A DNA stretch of 64,000 nucleotides from Shinella zoogloeoides (lineage in GTDB: Bacteria > Pseudomonadota > Alphaproteobacteria > Rhizobiales > Rhizobiaceae): assembly GCF_033705735.1 (NCBI RefSeq), contig NZ_CP131131.1, positions 1,426,001 to 1,490,000 on the forward strand, in the 5' to 3' direction. Positions 35,242 to 44,942 of the stretch are shown one piece after another. The position numbers and the translations under genes are program-made. How positions within the stretch are numbered: the first letter of the stretch is position 1; each line of letters begins with the position of its first letter. Below the pieces are notes generated by a model that saw nothing but the letters and a program-made list of their open reading frames with translations, was not told where the DNA came from and ran no database searches.

Positions 35242-36663
35242 CTACCCGTGAGAGACCATGACGTGGCGGACCGACGTATAGGCATCCAGCGCATGAATGG
35301 ACATGTCGCAGCCCGTGCCCGAACCTTTCATCGCGGACCAGGGCATTTCCGGCGTGGCGACGCCATGGGTGTTCACCCAGGTGAAGCCGTAGCGAAGGCG
35401 GCTCGTCACATCCATCGCCCGACCGACATCGCGGGTCCAGACGGACGAGGCAAGGCCGTAGCGGCCGGCATTGGCGATGGAGAGCGCCTCGTCGGCATCC
35501 GAGAAACGCGAGATCGTAACGACCGGACCGAAGACCTCGTTCGTGGCGATCTCCGCATCGTTGTCGACATTGGCGATCACGGTCGGCTTGTAGAAGAAGC
35601 CCTGACCCTCGCCGCGCTCGCCGCCGACGACGACCTCGCAGCTCCGGCGGGCGCGCTCGACGAAGCCGGCGACGCGATCCACCTGGACCGCCGAGACCAC
35701 CGGCCCCATCTGGGTGCCCTCGGCCTTCTGCGCGCCGATGCGGATCTCCCCGACCTCGCGCGCGGTTGCGGCCACGAACGCGTCGTAGACGCCGTCCTGC
35801 ACCATGATCCGGCACGGCTGGGCGCAATCCTGGCCGGCGTTGAAGAAGCTGCCATAGCGGATCGTCCGGGCGACCGCATCCACATCCGCATCGTCGAACA
35901 CGATGACCGGCGCCTTGCCGCCGAGTTCCAGATGGACGTGGCGGATCTGCTGCGAGGCCGCCCGCATTGCCGCCATGCCGGTCGCGGGCGACCCGGTCAC
36001 GGCGATCGCCTCGATCTGCGGCGCGTTCATCAGCCTGTCGCCGATGGTCGCACCGCGGCCATGCACGACGTTGAAGACCCCCTTTGGAAGGATGTCGGCA
36101 AAGAGTTCCGCCACCTTCAGCGTGGAGAGCGGGGTGATTTCCGAAGGCTTGAGGACGATGGTACAGCCGGCGGCGATGGCCGCGGCGATCTTCCAGGCCG
36201 CCATCATCAGCGGATAGTTCCAGGGGGTGATGGCGGCCACGGGGCCGACAGCCTCGCGGCGGATCATGCTGGTATGGCCGGAGACATATTCTCCGGCGAC
36301 CGGCCCCGTCATCGTCCGGGCGGCGCCGGCGAAGAAGCGAAACGTGTCGATGGTCAGCGGCATCTCGTCATCATGGGCTGACGGCCACGGCTTGCCGACG
36401 TCGAGGCTTTCGATTTCGGCCAGTTCAAGGCTGTTCCGTTCGAGAGTGTCGGCCATCTTCAGAAGAAGGCTGGCGCGCTCGGAAGGCGTCGTGCGGGAAA
36501 ACCTGTCGAAGGCGGCGGATGCGGCGGCCACCGCGGCATCCACCTGCCCGGGCGTCGCCTCGTTGACGGCGACAATCTCGCTGCCCGTCGCGGGATCGAG
36601 AACGGGAAGCGCCTCGCCGCCGCCGGGGACAAAGGCGCCGTCGATGAAGAGGTTCGTCTGCAT
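35242..36663 (-). CDS. NAD-dependent aldehyde dehydrogenase (betaine/aminobutyraldehyde type)
   Basis: A 473-residue ALDH. The catalytic Glu is in HLELGGKAP, the nucleophile Cys in [13 protein letters not shown] and the NAD-binding loop is [21 protein letters not shown] is typical of gamma-aminobutyraldehyde and betaine-aldehyde dehydrogenases. In a quaternary-amine operon it could oxidise betaine aldehyde, trimethylaminobutyraldehyde or malic semialdehyde (the product of carnitine monooxygenase). The start overlaps the BKACE stop (TGATG). Confidence 0.88.
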   Translation of the reverse strand: MQTNLFIDGAFVPGGGEALPVLDPATGSEIVAVNEATPGQVDAAVAAASAAFDRFSRTTPSERASLLLKMADTLERNSLELAEIESLDVGKPWPSAHDDEMPLTIDTFRFFAGAARTMTGPVAGEYVSGHTSMIRREAVGPVAAITPWNYPLMMAAWKIAAAIAAGCTIVLKPSEITPLSTLKVAELFADILPKGVFNVVHGRGATIGDRLMNAPQIEAIAVTGSPATGMAAMRAASQQIRHVHLELGGKAPVIVFDDADVDAVARTIRYGSFFNAGQDCAQPCRIMVQDGVYDAFVAATAREVGEIRIGAQKAEGTQMGPVVSAVQVDRVAGFVERARRSCEVVVGGERGEGQGFFYKPTVIANVDNDAEIATNEVFGPVVTISRFSDADEALSIANAGRYGLASSVWTRDVGRAMDVTSRLRYGFTWVNTHGVATPEMPWSAMKGSGTGCDMSIHALDAYTSVRHVMVSHG

Positions 36664-37595
36664 CAGAACCCCACCTTGTCGCCGCCCTTGAGGCCGAGCC
36701 GCTCGCGCGCTTCGGCGGGCGTCGCAACGGTCAGGCCGAGCCTTTCGACGATCTCACGGATACGGCGGACCTGCTGGGCATTGGAGGTCGCAAGCTCGCC
36801 CTTGCCGATGAACAGGCTGTCCTCGAGACCGACACGCAGGTTGCCGCCGAGCAATGCGCTCTGCGTCGCGAACGGCATCTGGTGGCGGCCGGCCGCCAGT
36901 ACGGACCATTCGTAGTTTTCCGGACCGAAGAGCCGGTCGGCGATCTTGTGCATGTGGACGAGGTTTTCGAGGTCCGCCCCGACGCCGCCGAGGATGCCGA
37001 ACACCATCTGCACGAAGAAGGGCGGCTTGATCAGGCCCTGATCGATGAACCACTTGATGTTATAGAGATGGCTCAGGTCGTAGCATTCGAACTCGAACTT
37101 CGTGCCGTGCGCTTCGCCGAGATTCTTCAGCGCATATTCGATGGTCGCGAAGGTGTTCGGGAAGATGAAGTCCCGCGTCATCTCCAGGAATTTCGGCTCC
37201 CAGTCGTGCTTCCATTCCTTGTACTTGCCGAGCAGCGGGAAGATGCCGAAATTCATCGACCCCATGTTGAGGCTCGCCATTTCCGGGCTGGCCGAGGTGG
37301 CGGCGAGAAGGCGCTGGTCCATCGTCATCCCGAGGCCGCCGCCGGTAGAGATGTTGATCACCGCGTCCGTGGACTGCTTGATGACGGGCAGGAACTTCTG
37401 GAAGGTTTCCGGGCGCGGATCGGGCTTGCCGGTCTCGGGGTCGCGGGCATGGAGATGGATGATCGATGCCCCGGCTTCCGCCGCCTCGATGCTGGCCGTC
37501 GCGATCTCGGCCGGCGTGATCGGCAGATATTCGGACATGGTGGGCGTGTGGATGCCGCCGGTCGGCGCGCAGGTGATGATGACGGATTTCGACAT
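36663..37595 (-). CDS. Beta-keto acid cleavage enzyme (BKACE, DUF849)
   Basis: A 310-residue zinc-dependent TIM-barrel enzyme. The zinc site HLH (His47, His49) in [10 protein letters not shown] and the N-terminal [13 protein letters not shown] are hallmarks, with [11 protein letters not shown] and [13 protein letters not shown] further on. BKACE transfers the acyl part of a beta-keto acid to acetyl-CoA; one characterised member cleaves 3-dehydrocarnitine to glycine betaine and acetoacetyl-CoA. With a carnitine-dehydrogenase-like gene two steps downstream, that reaction is likely. It is packed between the SDR (1-nt gap) and ALDH genes. Confidence 0.9.
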   Translation of the reverse strand: MSKSVIITCAPTGGIHTPTMSEYLPITPAEIATASIEAAEAGASIIHLHARDPETGKPDPRPETFQKFLPVIKQSTDAVINISTGGGLGMTMDQRLLAATSASPEMASLNMGSMNFGIFPLLGKYKEWKHDWEPKFLEMTRDFIFPNTFATIEYALKNLGEAHGTKFEFECYDLSHLYNIKWFIDQGLIKPPFFVQMVFGILGGVGADLENLVHMHKIADRLFGPENYEWSVLAAGRHQMPFATQSALLGGNLRVGLEDSLFIGKGELATSNAQQVRRIREIVERLGLTVATPAEARERLGLKGGDKVGF

Positions 37596-37596
37596 G

Positions 37597-38397
37597 TCAG
37601 AGCCTCATTTGCTGGACCTGAGCGGAAAGACCGCCGTCCAGCACCCATAGTTGTCCGGTCGCGTAGCGGGCCTCGTCGCTCGCCAGCCAGTTCACGAGAT
37701 TGGCGATATCGTCGGGCGTGCCGTAGTTGCGGATCGGGTGGACGTTGCGGACCGCCTCCTTGAGGCTGTCGATCGTCCCTCCCCCGCCGCCCGAGCCGGC
37801 GCCGGAGAAGAAGCCTTGCAGCATGGGCGTATCGACATAGCCGGGGCAGATCGCGTTGACGCGGATGCCCTCCGGCCCGTGGTCGACGGCCATGGCGCGG
37901 GTCAGCGCATGCACGGCGCCCTTGGTGGCGCAGTAGGCCGCAAGGCCCGGATCGGCGATGAAACCGTCATAGCTGCCGAAATTGATGATCGACGCGGTGG
38001 TTCCGCCGGCCGCGGCCTTGCGCAGCAGGCGAAGGGCGTGCTTAGAGGCGAGGAAGGTGCCCGTCACATTGACGGCGAAGCTGCGGTTCCACTCTTCGAG
38101 GGTCGTGTGCTCGATCGTCTTCTCAAGCTCGATCCCGGCCGCGTTGACGAGGATATCGAGCTTGCCGGACGTCCGCTCCACTTCCGCCATCGCAGCGATG
38201 GCCTCCTCCTCGGACGTCACGTCGAGCCGGACGAAACTGCCGTTATTGGCGAGCGCCGCGCCCATGCTGCCGGCATCGGAAAGGTCCGCGGCGTAGACCG
38301 TCGCACCCTCCCGGACGAACCGGGCGCATATCGCCCGGCCTATGCCGCCGCGCCCGCCCGTCACGAACGCAACCTTTCCTTCAAGACGTCCACCCAT
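37597..38397 (-). CDS. SDR-family oxidoreductase (quaternary-amine operon, copy 1)
   Basis: A 266-residue classical SDR: TGGRGGIGRAI, NAAG, Ser in NFGSYDG and YCATKGA, ending WVLDGGLSAQ. The start at 38397 has GGAGG eight nt upstream; ATGs two codons and further upstream are too close to it. A glycine-rich loop (GAGSGGGGG) near residue 200 is unusual. It is related to the other SDR of the operon by NAAGIELEKTIEHTTLEEWN. It lies 26 nt downstream of the Rieske oxygenase gene and may process its product. Confidence 0.87.
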   Translation of the reverse strand: MGGRLEGKVAFVTGGRGGIGRAICARFVREGATVYAADLSDAGSMGAALANNGSFVRLDVTSEEEAIAAMAEVERTSGKLDILVNAAGIELEKTIEHTTLEEWNRSFAVNVTGTFLASKHALRLLRKAAAGGTTASIINFGSYDGFIADPGLAAYCATKGAVHALTRAMAVDHGPEGIRVNAICPGYVDTPMLQGFFSGAGSGGGGGTIDSLKEAVRNVHPIRNYGTPDDIANLVNWLASDEARYATGQLWVLDGGLSAQVQQMRL

Positions 38398-38423
38398 CGT
38401 CATGTCCTCCATCGTCGTCCGGC

Positions 38424-39563
38424 TTACGCCGCGGTTTTCGCATAGGCGTCGAGGACGAGGCCGTGGAAGTGATGCACGGCATGTTCGGACTGGCCCGATC
38501 CATCGGGATCGTTGACGATGCGGCCCTGCGTGAAGGCGGGCGTGCTCATGCCCTTCTGGACGCTCTCGACGATCTTGATGTCCTCGACCTGCAGCACCTC
38601 GTCGAGATACTTGATGGTCTGGAGTTCCATCTCGTTCGGTTCGGTGTCTTCCAAGAAGAAGTCGTAGGTCTCGAGCGTGCGGTTGGGGCCGGCCGGGATG
38701 ATGTTGAGGATGATCATCGAGGAACGGCCGGGGTAGCGCATGATGCAGGTATTCGGCCACAGCCACCAGACGGCATGGGTGGTGACGGTGGCGTTCGAGA
38801 CGTCATAGGCGCTGTTGGCATTCTTGCCGGCATCCGCCATATGGCTGGAATAGATGCCGTGCGTCGTCACCTTGTAGGTGTCCATGTCGACGAGCGTGCA
38901 GAAATCCTTGTGCGCCGTCGGGCAGTGGTAGCATTCGAGGAAGTTGTCGACGACGTTCTTCCAGTTCGACTTGATGTCATAGGTCAGGCGCCGCGCGAAG
39001 GTGAGCTTGTCGATATCGGGCGCCCAGTGGCGGATCTCGGTTTCGAGATCGCCGGTCTGCGACTTCAGCGACGACGCATTCGGATCGAGATTGACATAGA
39101 TGAAGCCGCAGAACTCTTCGACCTGCACCTGGTCGAGACAGATGTCCTTGGTGTCGAACTCCTCCAGCGTCTCCGTATGCGGGGCGCGCACGAGCTGGCC
39201 GTCCAGGCGATAGACCCAGGCATGATACGGACACATGATGCGGGTGGACTGGCCCTCGCCCTCGAGAAGCGCATGGGCGCGGTGCTTGCACACATTGTAG
39301 AAGGCCCGCAGCACGCCTTCACGGTCGCGTACCACGGCGATCGGCTGGCCAGCGATCTCGACGGTCACGTAGGAGCCGGGCTCACGAACCTTCTCGACAT
39401 GACAGACCCACTGCCACGTCCTGGCGATGATCTCCTGCAGATCGACCGAGTACCAGCGCGGATCGGTATAGGCGGCGGCGTTCAACGACAGCGAACGCGA
39501 GGCATTCGGCGAATAGCCCTTCTGGATGGCGGCGAACTCGTCCTTCGACGGAAGCAATGTCAT
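38424..39563 (-). CDS. Rieske non-heme iron oxygenase for a quaternary ammonium compound
   Basis: A 379-residue ring-hydroxylase-type oxygenase alpha subunit. The Rieske cluster is bound by Cys92-x-His94 and Cys111-x2-His114 (CPYHAW). The mononuclear iron motif is NFLECYHCPTAH, with His213 and His218 and with Glu210 at the position that bridges to the Rieske centre of a neighbouring subunit; most Rieske oxygenases have Asp there, while carnitine, glycine-betaine and related quaternary-amine oxygenases have Glu. The enzyme therefore probably demethylates or cleaves such a compound. It heads an operon that also encodes a reductase and ferredoxin. Start at 39563 has GGGAGA upstream; carnitine versus glycine betaine versus stachydrine cannot be settled. 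Confidence 0.87.
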   Translation of the reverse strand: MTLLPSKDEFAAIQKGYSPNASRSLSLNAAAYTDPRWYSVDLQEIIARTWQWVCHVEKVREPGSYVTVEIAGQPIAVVRDREGVLRAFYNVCKHRAHALLEGEGQSTRIMCPYHAWVYRLDGQLVRAPHTETLEEFDTKDICLDQVQVEEFCGFIYVNLDPNASSLKSQTGDLETEIRHWAPDIDKLTFARRLTYDIKSNWKNVVDNFLECYHCPTAHKDFCTLVDMDTYKVTTHGIYSSHMADAGKNANSAYDVSNATVTTHAVWWLWPNTCIMRYPGRSSMIILNIIPAGPNRTLETYDFFLEDTEPNEMELQTIKYLDEVLQVEDIKIVESVQKGMSTPAFTQGRIVNDPDGSGQSEHAVHHFHGLVLDAYAKTAA

Positions 39564-39682
39564 GGCGGCGTCTCCCAGGTCCAAGGCAACGTGCTGTTGC
39601 CCTTCACGATGACCTAGCTTCCCGCCAACCAGAGCCCCTTTCTATGCGCGGTACGCCATCGATTTAGCTTTTTTCGCCGCCA

Positions 39683-40693
39683 TCAATTGCTGCCGGATTT
39701 GCGGTGCATGGGCCATGCGCGGAACTCGAAGGGAATGCGGCCGTCGACCCGGTCGGTACGCGGCGACAGGCCGAAACGCTCCCGGTAGGCGCGGCTGAAA
39801 TGCACCTGGCTCGCAAATCCCGACGCGATCGCGATCTCCGACATGGGCATGTCCGTCTGGGTGACGAGGCCGCGGGCGCGATCCAGCCGGATATCGCGAT
39901 AGTAGATGGCCGGCGATTTCCCGACATAGCGCATGAACAGCCGGTTGAGCTGGCGATGGGATATTTCCACCTCGTCCGCGATCTCCGGGATCGAGAGCGC
40001 ATTTTCGAGATGCTGCTCCATGACGATGATCGCCTGCCGGATCGTGTTGGGCACATGCGTGCCGAGCGGCTCCGAGCTCGCCGGGTTCTGCGACGTTCCC
40101 GCCGGGCGCAGGGACGGATGGAAGATGTAGCGGGCCGAGGCATTGGCGAGCGCATCGCCGGATATCGCCCGGATGATGTGCAGCGCGATATCCGAAGAGG
40201 CGATGCCGCCCGAACAGGTGAAACGCTTCTCGTCGCGGACGAAGATATCCTCGGAGACATCGACATCGCCGTGCAGTTCCTTGAACGCGTCGATATGCTC
40301 GTAATGCACGGTCGCCCGATGGCCGCGCAATAGCCCGGCATCGGCTACGATGAAAGCGCCGGTATCGAGCGCGCCGACGATGCTGCCCGCGCGGGCCCAT
40401 TTCCGGAGCGCCGCGAGAAGCTGGGGCGTCTTGCCGGTCTCCGGCGTCCAGCTCGCCGACATCACGACGATGTCGGACGGGTCGTTCTGGATATTGGCGA
40501 GCTTGTGCGTTTCCACCACGAGACCGTTGCTCGCCTGGCAGGGACCGCCCGGCGCGGACGCCAGCATCCAGCGGAAGCGGGTGACGCCTTCGAGATAGTT
40601 CGCGGCGCGGAACGGATCGATGAAAGCCGTCGTCGCTGCCAGATTGAAATTCGGCGTGACGAGGATGTGGATCTGGATCGCAGGTTGGTCCAT
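39683..40693 (-). CDS. GATase1-type AraC regulator (GbdR/CdhR-like)
   Basis: A 336-residue regulator with an N-terminal DJ-1/PfpI-like amidotransferase domain (residues 1-190, including VGALDTGAFIVADAGLL and FTCSGGIASSDIALHII) and a C-terminal AraC DNA-binding domain (SIPEIADEVEISHRQLNRLF, ASGFASQVHFSRAYRERFG). Proteins of this build (GbdR, CdhR, SouR) activate glycine betaine, carnitine and sarcosine catabolism. It lies 119 nt upstream of the Rieske operon on the same strand and diverges from the first importer, so it may control both. The preferred ATG at 40693 has no strong ribosome site. Confidence 0.87.
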   Translation of the reverse strand: MDQPAIQIHILVTPNFNLAATTAFIDPFRAANYLEGVTRFRWMLASAPGGPCQASNGLVVETHKLANIQNDPSDIVVMSASWTPETGKTPQLLAALRKWARAGSIVGALDTGAFIVADAGLLRGHRATVHYEHIDAFKELHGDVDVSEDIFVRDEKRFTCSGGIASSDIALHIIRAISGDALANASARYIFHPSLRPAGTSQNPASSEPLGTHVPNTIRQAIIVMEQHLENALSIPEIADEVEISHRQLNRLFMRYVGKSPAIYYRDIRLDRARGLVTQTDMPMSEIAIASGFASQVHFSRAYRERFGLSPRTDRVDGRIPFEFRAWPMHRKSGSN

Positions 40694-40797
40694 CGGCAGG
40701 CCGTCCAAATATGTAAAATCGATGGCGTAATTAGTTAAAACACGCCTTCGCTTTGTGCAACACTTTCATCGGGAACTAAAAAACCGGGAGAGTGACA

Positions 40798-41760
40798 ATG
40801 CGAAATATCTACAAGCTCGGCATCTCGACCTGCCTCGCGGCACTGTCCGCAACCGTGCTCCATGCTGCCGAACTCGGCGCCAAGGACGAGCCGATCAAGC
40901 TCGCCATCAACGAATGGACGGGCCAGCAGATCACCACCCGCATCGCCGGCCACATGCTGGAAACGGCAGGCTACAAGGTCGAATATGTGACCGCCGGATA
41001 CCAGAACATGTGGCAGGCCGTTTCCGAGGGCCAGCTCGATGCCGCGATGGAAGTGTGGGGCTCCAACGTCACCGACCAGTATCGCCAGCTCAACAAGGCG
41101 GGCAAGGTCGAGGATCTCGGCGAGCTCGGCCTCGTCGCGCGCGAAGGCTTCGTCTATCCGCCGCATGTCGCCGAGCTTTGTCCCGGCCTGCCGGCCTGGG
41201 AGGCGCTGAAGGATTGCGCGGCCGCCTTCGCCACCGCCGAAACCCTGCCGAACGGACGCCTCGTCGATTATCCCGGCGAATGGGGCACGCCCGGCGCCGA
41301 CCGCATCAAGACGCTCGGCCTCCCCTTCAAGGCGCTTCCCGCCGGCTCGGAAGGCGCGCTGGTCGCCGAGTTCCGCGCCTCGGTCGAGCGCAAGACGCCG
41401 CTCATCGCCGTGTTCTGGCAGCCGCACTGGGCAATCGCAGCCTTCGACCTGAAATTCGTCGAACTGCCGAAGGGCACGCAGGAATGCTACGACGATCCGG
41501 CCTACGGTCCGAACAAGGACGTGACCGGCGACTGCGACTTCATCCCGACGCGCGTCTTCAAGGCCGCCTGGCCGGGCTTGAAGGACAAGTGGCCGGCCGC
41601 CTACGAGATCATCAAGAACTTCACCCTCACCACCGAGCAGCAGCAGCCGCTGATGGGCGCGGTCGATGTGGACGGCAAGCCGACCGAAGCCGTCACGGCC
41701 GAGTGGCTGAGCGCCAATACCGACACATGGAAGCCGATCGTCGACGCCGCGACGAAGTGA
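40798..41760 (+). CDS. Glycine betaine/carnitine-type ABC transporter binding protein (system 1)
   Basis: A 320-residue OpuAC/ProX-fold binding protein with a signal peptide (MRNIYKLGISTCLAALSATVLHA). Conserved Trp-bearing segments NEWTGQQ, AMEVWGSN and AVFWQPHWA are the aromatic cage elements that hold trimethylammonium groups by cation-pi contacts. The start at 40798 has GGGAGAG 8 nt upstream; a GTG two codons earlier is possible. It is followed by its ATPase 10 nt on and a fused permease. With the Rieske operon diverging from it, the likely ligand is carnitine, glycine betaine or another betaine. Confidence 0.88.
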   Translation: MRNIYKLGISTCLAALSATVLHAAELGAKDEPIKLAINEWTGQQITTRIAGHMLETAGYKVEYVTAGYQNMWQAVSEGQLDAAMEVWGSNVTDQYRQLNKAGKVEDLGELGLVAREGFVYPPHVAELCPGLPAWEALKDCAAAFATAETLPNGRLVDYPGEWGTPGADRIKTLGLPFKALPAGSEGALVAEFRASVERKTPLIAVFWQPHWAIAAFDLKFVELPKGTQECYDDPAYGPNKDVTGDCDFIPTRVFKAAWPGLKDKWPAAYEIIKNFTLTTEQQQPLMGAVDVDGKPTEAVTAEWLSANTDTWKPIVDAATK

Positions 41761-41770
41761 GGAGGCGTCC

Positions 41771-42829
41771 ATGTCCCAGCCCTCACCCCACGCCGCCATC
41801 TCCTGCAAGGGAGTCTGGCAGGTCTATGGCGCGGATGCGCGCCAGCAACTGAAACGGGCGCTTGCGGAAACCGGGAACGACGCGCGGGCAGCAGCCACAT
41901 TGCTGCGCGAACGCGGTCTCGTGCCCGCCGTGCAGGACGTCACCTTCGACGTCCGCGAAGGCGAGGTCTTCGTCATCATGGGCTTGTCCGGTTCGGGCAA
42001 GTCCACGCTGATCCGCACGATCTCCCGCCTTGCCGAGGGAACCGCCGGCTCGATCCTCATCCATGGAGAGGACATCCTGACGGCCGGCAAGCAGCGGCTG
42101 ATCGAGCTCAGGCGGAACAAGCTCGGCATGGTCTTCCAGCATTTCGGCCTCTTTCCGCACATGACCGTGGCGGAGAATGTCGGCTTTCCGCTGAAGATGC
42201 AGGGCCTCAACCGGCCGGACCGGCGCAAGCGCGCGCTGGAGATGCTGGAGCTTGTCGGCCTTGCCGGCCGCGAGGACGCCTTTCCGCGCGAGCTTTCGGG
42301 CGGCCAGCGCCAGCGCGTCGGCATCGCCCGGGCGCTCGCCGTCAATCCCGACCTGCTCTTCCTGGATGAACCCTATTCCGCCCTCGACCCGCTCATCCGT
42401 CGGCAGCTTCAGGACGAATTCCTGAAGCTTCAGGCGGGTCTCCAGAAGACCTCCGTCTTCATCACGCACGACATCACGGAAGCGCTGAAGCTCGCCGACC
42501 GCATCGCCATCATGCGCGATGGCGTGGTGGTCCAGATCGGCACGCCGGACGAGATCATCGTCAATCCGGCCGACGACTATGTCCGCGAGTTCACGCGCGA
42601 CGTGCCGAAGGGCCGCTACTCGCATGTCAGCGCCATGATGAACATGCCCGAGACGCTGCCAAAGATGCCCGACGATCCGAAGATCGAGGAGGACATGACC
42701 ATCGATGACGCGCTCGCCTCCTGCATGGCGCTCTACCAGCCCGTCCCGGTCTGGGGTCGTGACGGCAAGATGGCCGGCATCGTCCATCCGAGCCAGTTGG
42801 CCGGCGCGCTGCAGGCGGAACGGACATGA
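41771..42829 (+). CDS. Quaternary-amine ABC transporter ATPase (system 1)
   Basis: A 352-residue ProV/OpuAA-type ATPase. Walker A is GLSGSGKST (71-79), with signature [15 protein letters not shown], Walker [14 protein letters not shown] and H-loop ITHDITEA. About 70 residues after the ATPase core form a single CBS-like segment ([21 protein letters not shown]...GIVHPSQL), shorter than the CBS pair in E. coli ProV. The long N-terminal helix before the core is typical. It couples ATP hydrolysis to import through the overlapping permease gene (ATGA). Confidence 0.9.
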   Translation: MSQPSPHAAISCKGVWQVYGADARQQLKRALAETGNDARAAATLLRERGLVPAVQDVTFDVREGEVFVIMGLSGSGKSTLIRTISRLAEGTAGSILIHGEDILTAGKQRLIELRRNKLGMVFQHFGLFPHMTVAENVGFPLKMQGLNRPDRRKRALEMLELVGLAGREDAFPRELSGGQRQRVGIARALAVNPDLLFLDEPYSALDPLIRRQLQDEFLKLQAGLQKTSVFITHDITEALKLADRIAIMRDGVVVQIGTPDEIIVNPADDYVREFTRDVPKGRYSHVSAMMNMPETLPKMPDDPKIEEDMTIDDALASCMALYQPVPVWGRDGKMAGIVHPSQLAGALQAERT

Positions 42830-44928
42830 TCGAGATCAGCGCAAGTGGGACCGTGGGTTTGGCCAGCAACAGAATTGAGATCGAGAAGACGCGCATGAAT
42901 GGATTGACGCCCGGCGTGCGCGTCGCGCTCCTCTGCGTGCTCGTCGGCGCGGCCTGTCTTCTGCTCGCCCCCAGTCAGGCCTGGATCAGGACCTGGCCGC
43001 AGGCGCTGACGCTTCCCGCGACGGCGTGGATCGGCAGCGGCCTGACGACGGCCTTCGAATTCCTGAAACCGGCCGCACGCTTCGTCGCCAAACTGCTGGA
43101 ATATCCGATGGTCGGCGCGAACCGGCTTCTCGTCGGATCGCCCTATGCCCTGACGATCGGCGTCCTCGCTGCGCTCGGCTGGCACATCGGCGGCAAACGC
43201 ATGGTCGCGCTCGTGCTGGCCGGCCTCGGCTTCGTTCTTGCCAGCGGGTACTGGGTCGCCAGCATGAACACGCTGGCGCTGGTCTTCGTCTCGGTGCCCC
43301 TCGCGCTCATCGTCGGCGGCCTGATCGGCGTGTTCGCCTATGAGTTCCGCGCGGTCCGGCGCGCGGTCGAGACCATGCTCGACATCATGCAGACGGTCCC
43401 CACCTTCGCCTATCTCACGCCGCTTCTGCTGCTGTTCGGCTTCGGTCCCGTGGTCGGCCTCATCGCATCGGTGATCTACGCCGCCCCGCCGATGGCGCGC
43501 AACGTCCTTCTCGGCTTGCAGCGCGTCGAGCCCGATATCCGCGAAGCCGCCATCATGAACGGCGCGACGCGCGCCCAGCAGCTCATCCTCGTCGAGATCC
43601 CCTCGGCCGCCCAGCAGATCATGGTGGGCGTAAACCAGACCATCATGGCCGCGCTGTCGATGGTCATCATCGCCGCTGTCATCGGCGGCTTCAACGATAT
43701 CGGCTGGGAAGTGCTGCTGACGATGCGCAAGGCCGCCTTCGGCCAGAGCCTGATCGCCGGCGTCGTCATCGTGATCTTCGCCGTCCTCGCCGATCGCATG
43801 AGCAGCGCCCTTGCGCGGGATCGCAAGCGGCACTCGTGGAAGGTCACGGCTGCGATCCTCCTGCTCGGCATCGTCATTGCCGCCCTTCAGGGCTCGCTGC
43901 TTCCCGCCGCGAACGACTTTGCGGCGTTCAAGGGCACGACGGCCGTCATCGATCGCTATCTCGGCGCCTTCACCGCCGCGAACGGTGCCGTTCTCGAGGG
44001 CCTGAAAAACACCACGATGTTCTTCGTCCTCCTACCGCTGCGCATCGGCCTCGACGAGGCCGTGCTCCCCTTCACCTGGGGGTTCCAGTGGACTACCGGC
44101 ATCAGCATCGCCGTCTTCAGCGTGGCTGCCGCCGCCGCGGTCGTGCTGGGCTTGCGCAATCGTGCGCTTGCCGGCCTGTCGCTGCTGGTTGCCACCGGCA
44201 TCCTCGTCACCGGGATCGCCAACCTGCCCTGGCCCTTCGTGCTCGTCGCACTCGGCGGCCTTGGCTGGCTTGCCGGCGGGCCGAAGCTCGCCGCCTTCGC
44301 CGTGCTGATGGTGGGGGCCGTCCTCCTGATGGGGCTTTGGGAGCCCGCTCTCCTCTCGCTCTATCTCTGCGCGGCCTCGGTCCTCGTCTGTGTGGTCGCT
44401 GGCGGCGGACTGGGATTGCTGTGCGCCGTCAGCGAGAACGCCTGGCGGGTCATGCGCCCGGTCTGCGACTTCCTCCAGACCATCCCGCTCTTCGTCTTCC
44501 TCATTCCCGTGCTGATGTTCTTCCAGATCGGCGAATTTTCCGCCTTCCTCGCCATCTGCGCCTACGCCATCGTCCCGATGATCCGCTACACGCAGCACGG
44601 CCTCACCTCCACGCCGGAGGAGCTGATCGAGGCCGCCGTCGCCTCCGGGGCGGACGAATGGCAGGTCATGCGCGAGGTCAGGATTCCCTATTCCGCGCCG
44701 ACGATCCTGCTCGGCCTCAACCAGACGATCCTCTACGCCTTCTCGATGCTGGTGATCGCCGCGCTGATCGGCACCACCGACCTCGGCCAGCAGATCTATC
44801 TCGCGCTCGGCCAGGGCGATGTCGGTCTGGGCGTCGCGGCGGGCGCCGCGATGGCGATCCTCGCGCTGGTGGCCGACCGCCTGATCCAGGGCTTCGCGGC
44901 GCGACAGCGCCACGCCCTCGGGCTCTGA
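42826..44928 (+). CDS. Fused double permease of quaternary-amine ABC transporter (system 1)
   Basis: A 700-residue membrane protein with two ProW-type permease halves. Each half has the characteristic D-x2-QT(V/I)P block followed by an EAA-like loop (EIPSAAQQIMVGVNQTIM in the first half, RIPYSAPTILLGLNQTIL in the second). Bacterial ProW is usually about 350 residues and works as a homodimer, so this fusion gives both halves in one chain. The start overlaps the ATPase stop. A close homologue is encoded at 52218-54200. Confidence 0.88.
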   Translation: MIEISASGTVGLASNRIEIEKTRMNGLTPGVRVALLCVLVGAACLLLAPSQAWIRTWPQALTLPATAWIGSGLTTAFEFLKPAARFVAKLLEYPMVGANRLLVGSPYALTIGVLAALGWHIGGKRMVALVLAGLGFVLASGYWVASMNTLALVFVSVPLALIVGGLIGVFAYEFRAVRRAVETMLDIMQTVPTFAYLTPLLLLFGFGPVVGLIASVIYAAPPMARNVLLGLQRVEPDIREAAIMNGATRAQQLILVEIPSAAQQIMVGVNQTIMAALSMVIIAAVIGGFNDIGWEVLLTMRKAAFGQSLIAGVVIVIFAVLADRMSSALARDRKRHSWKVTAAILLLGIVIAALQGSLLPAANDFAAFKGTTAVIDRYLGAFTAANGAVLEGLKNTTMFFVLLPLRIGLDEAVLPFTWGFQWTTGISIAVFSVAAAAAVVLGLRNRALAGLSLLVATGILVTGIANLPWPFVLVALGGLGWLAGGPKLAAFAVLMVGAVLLMGLWEPALLSLYLCAASVLVCVVAGGGLGLLCAVSENAWRVMRPVCDFLQTIPLFVFLIPVLMFFQIGEFSAFLAICAYAIVPMIRYTQHGLTSTPEELIEAAVASGADEWQVMREVRIPYSAPTILLGLNQTILYAFSMLVIAALIGTTDLGQQIYLALGQGDVGLGVAAGAAMAILALVADRLIQGFAARQRHALGL

Positions 44929-44942
44929 GGAGGAAGAGACCC

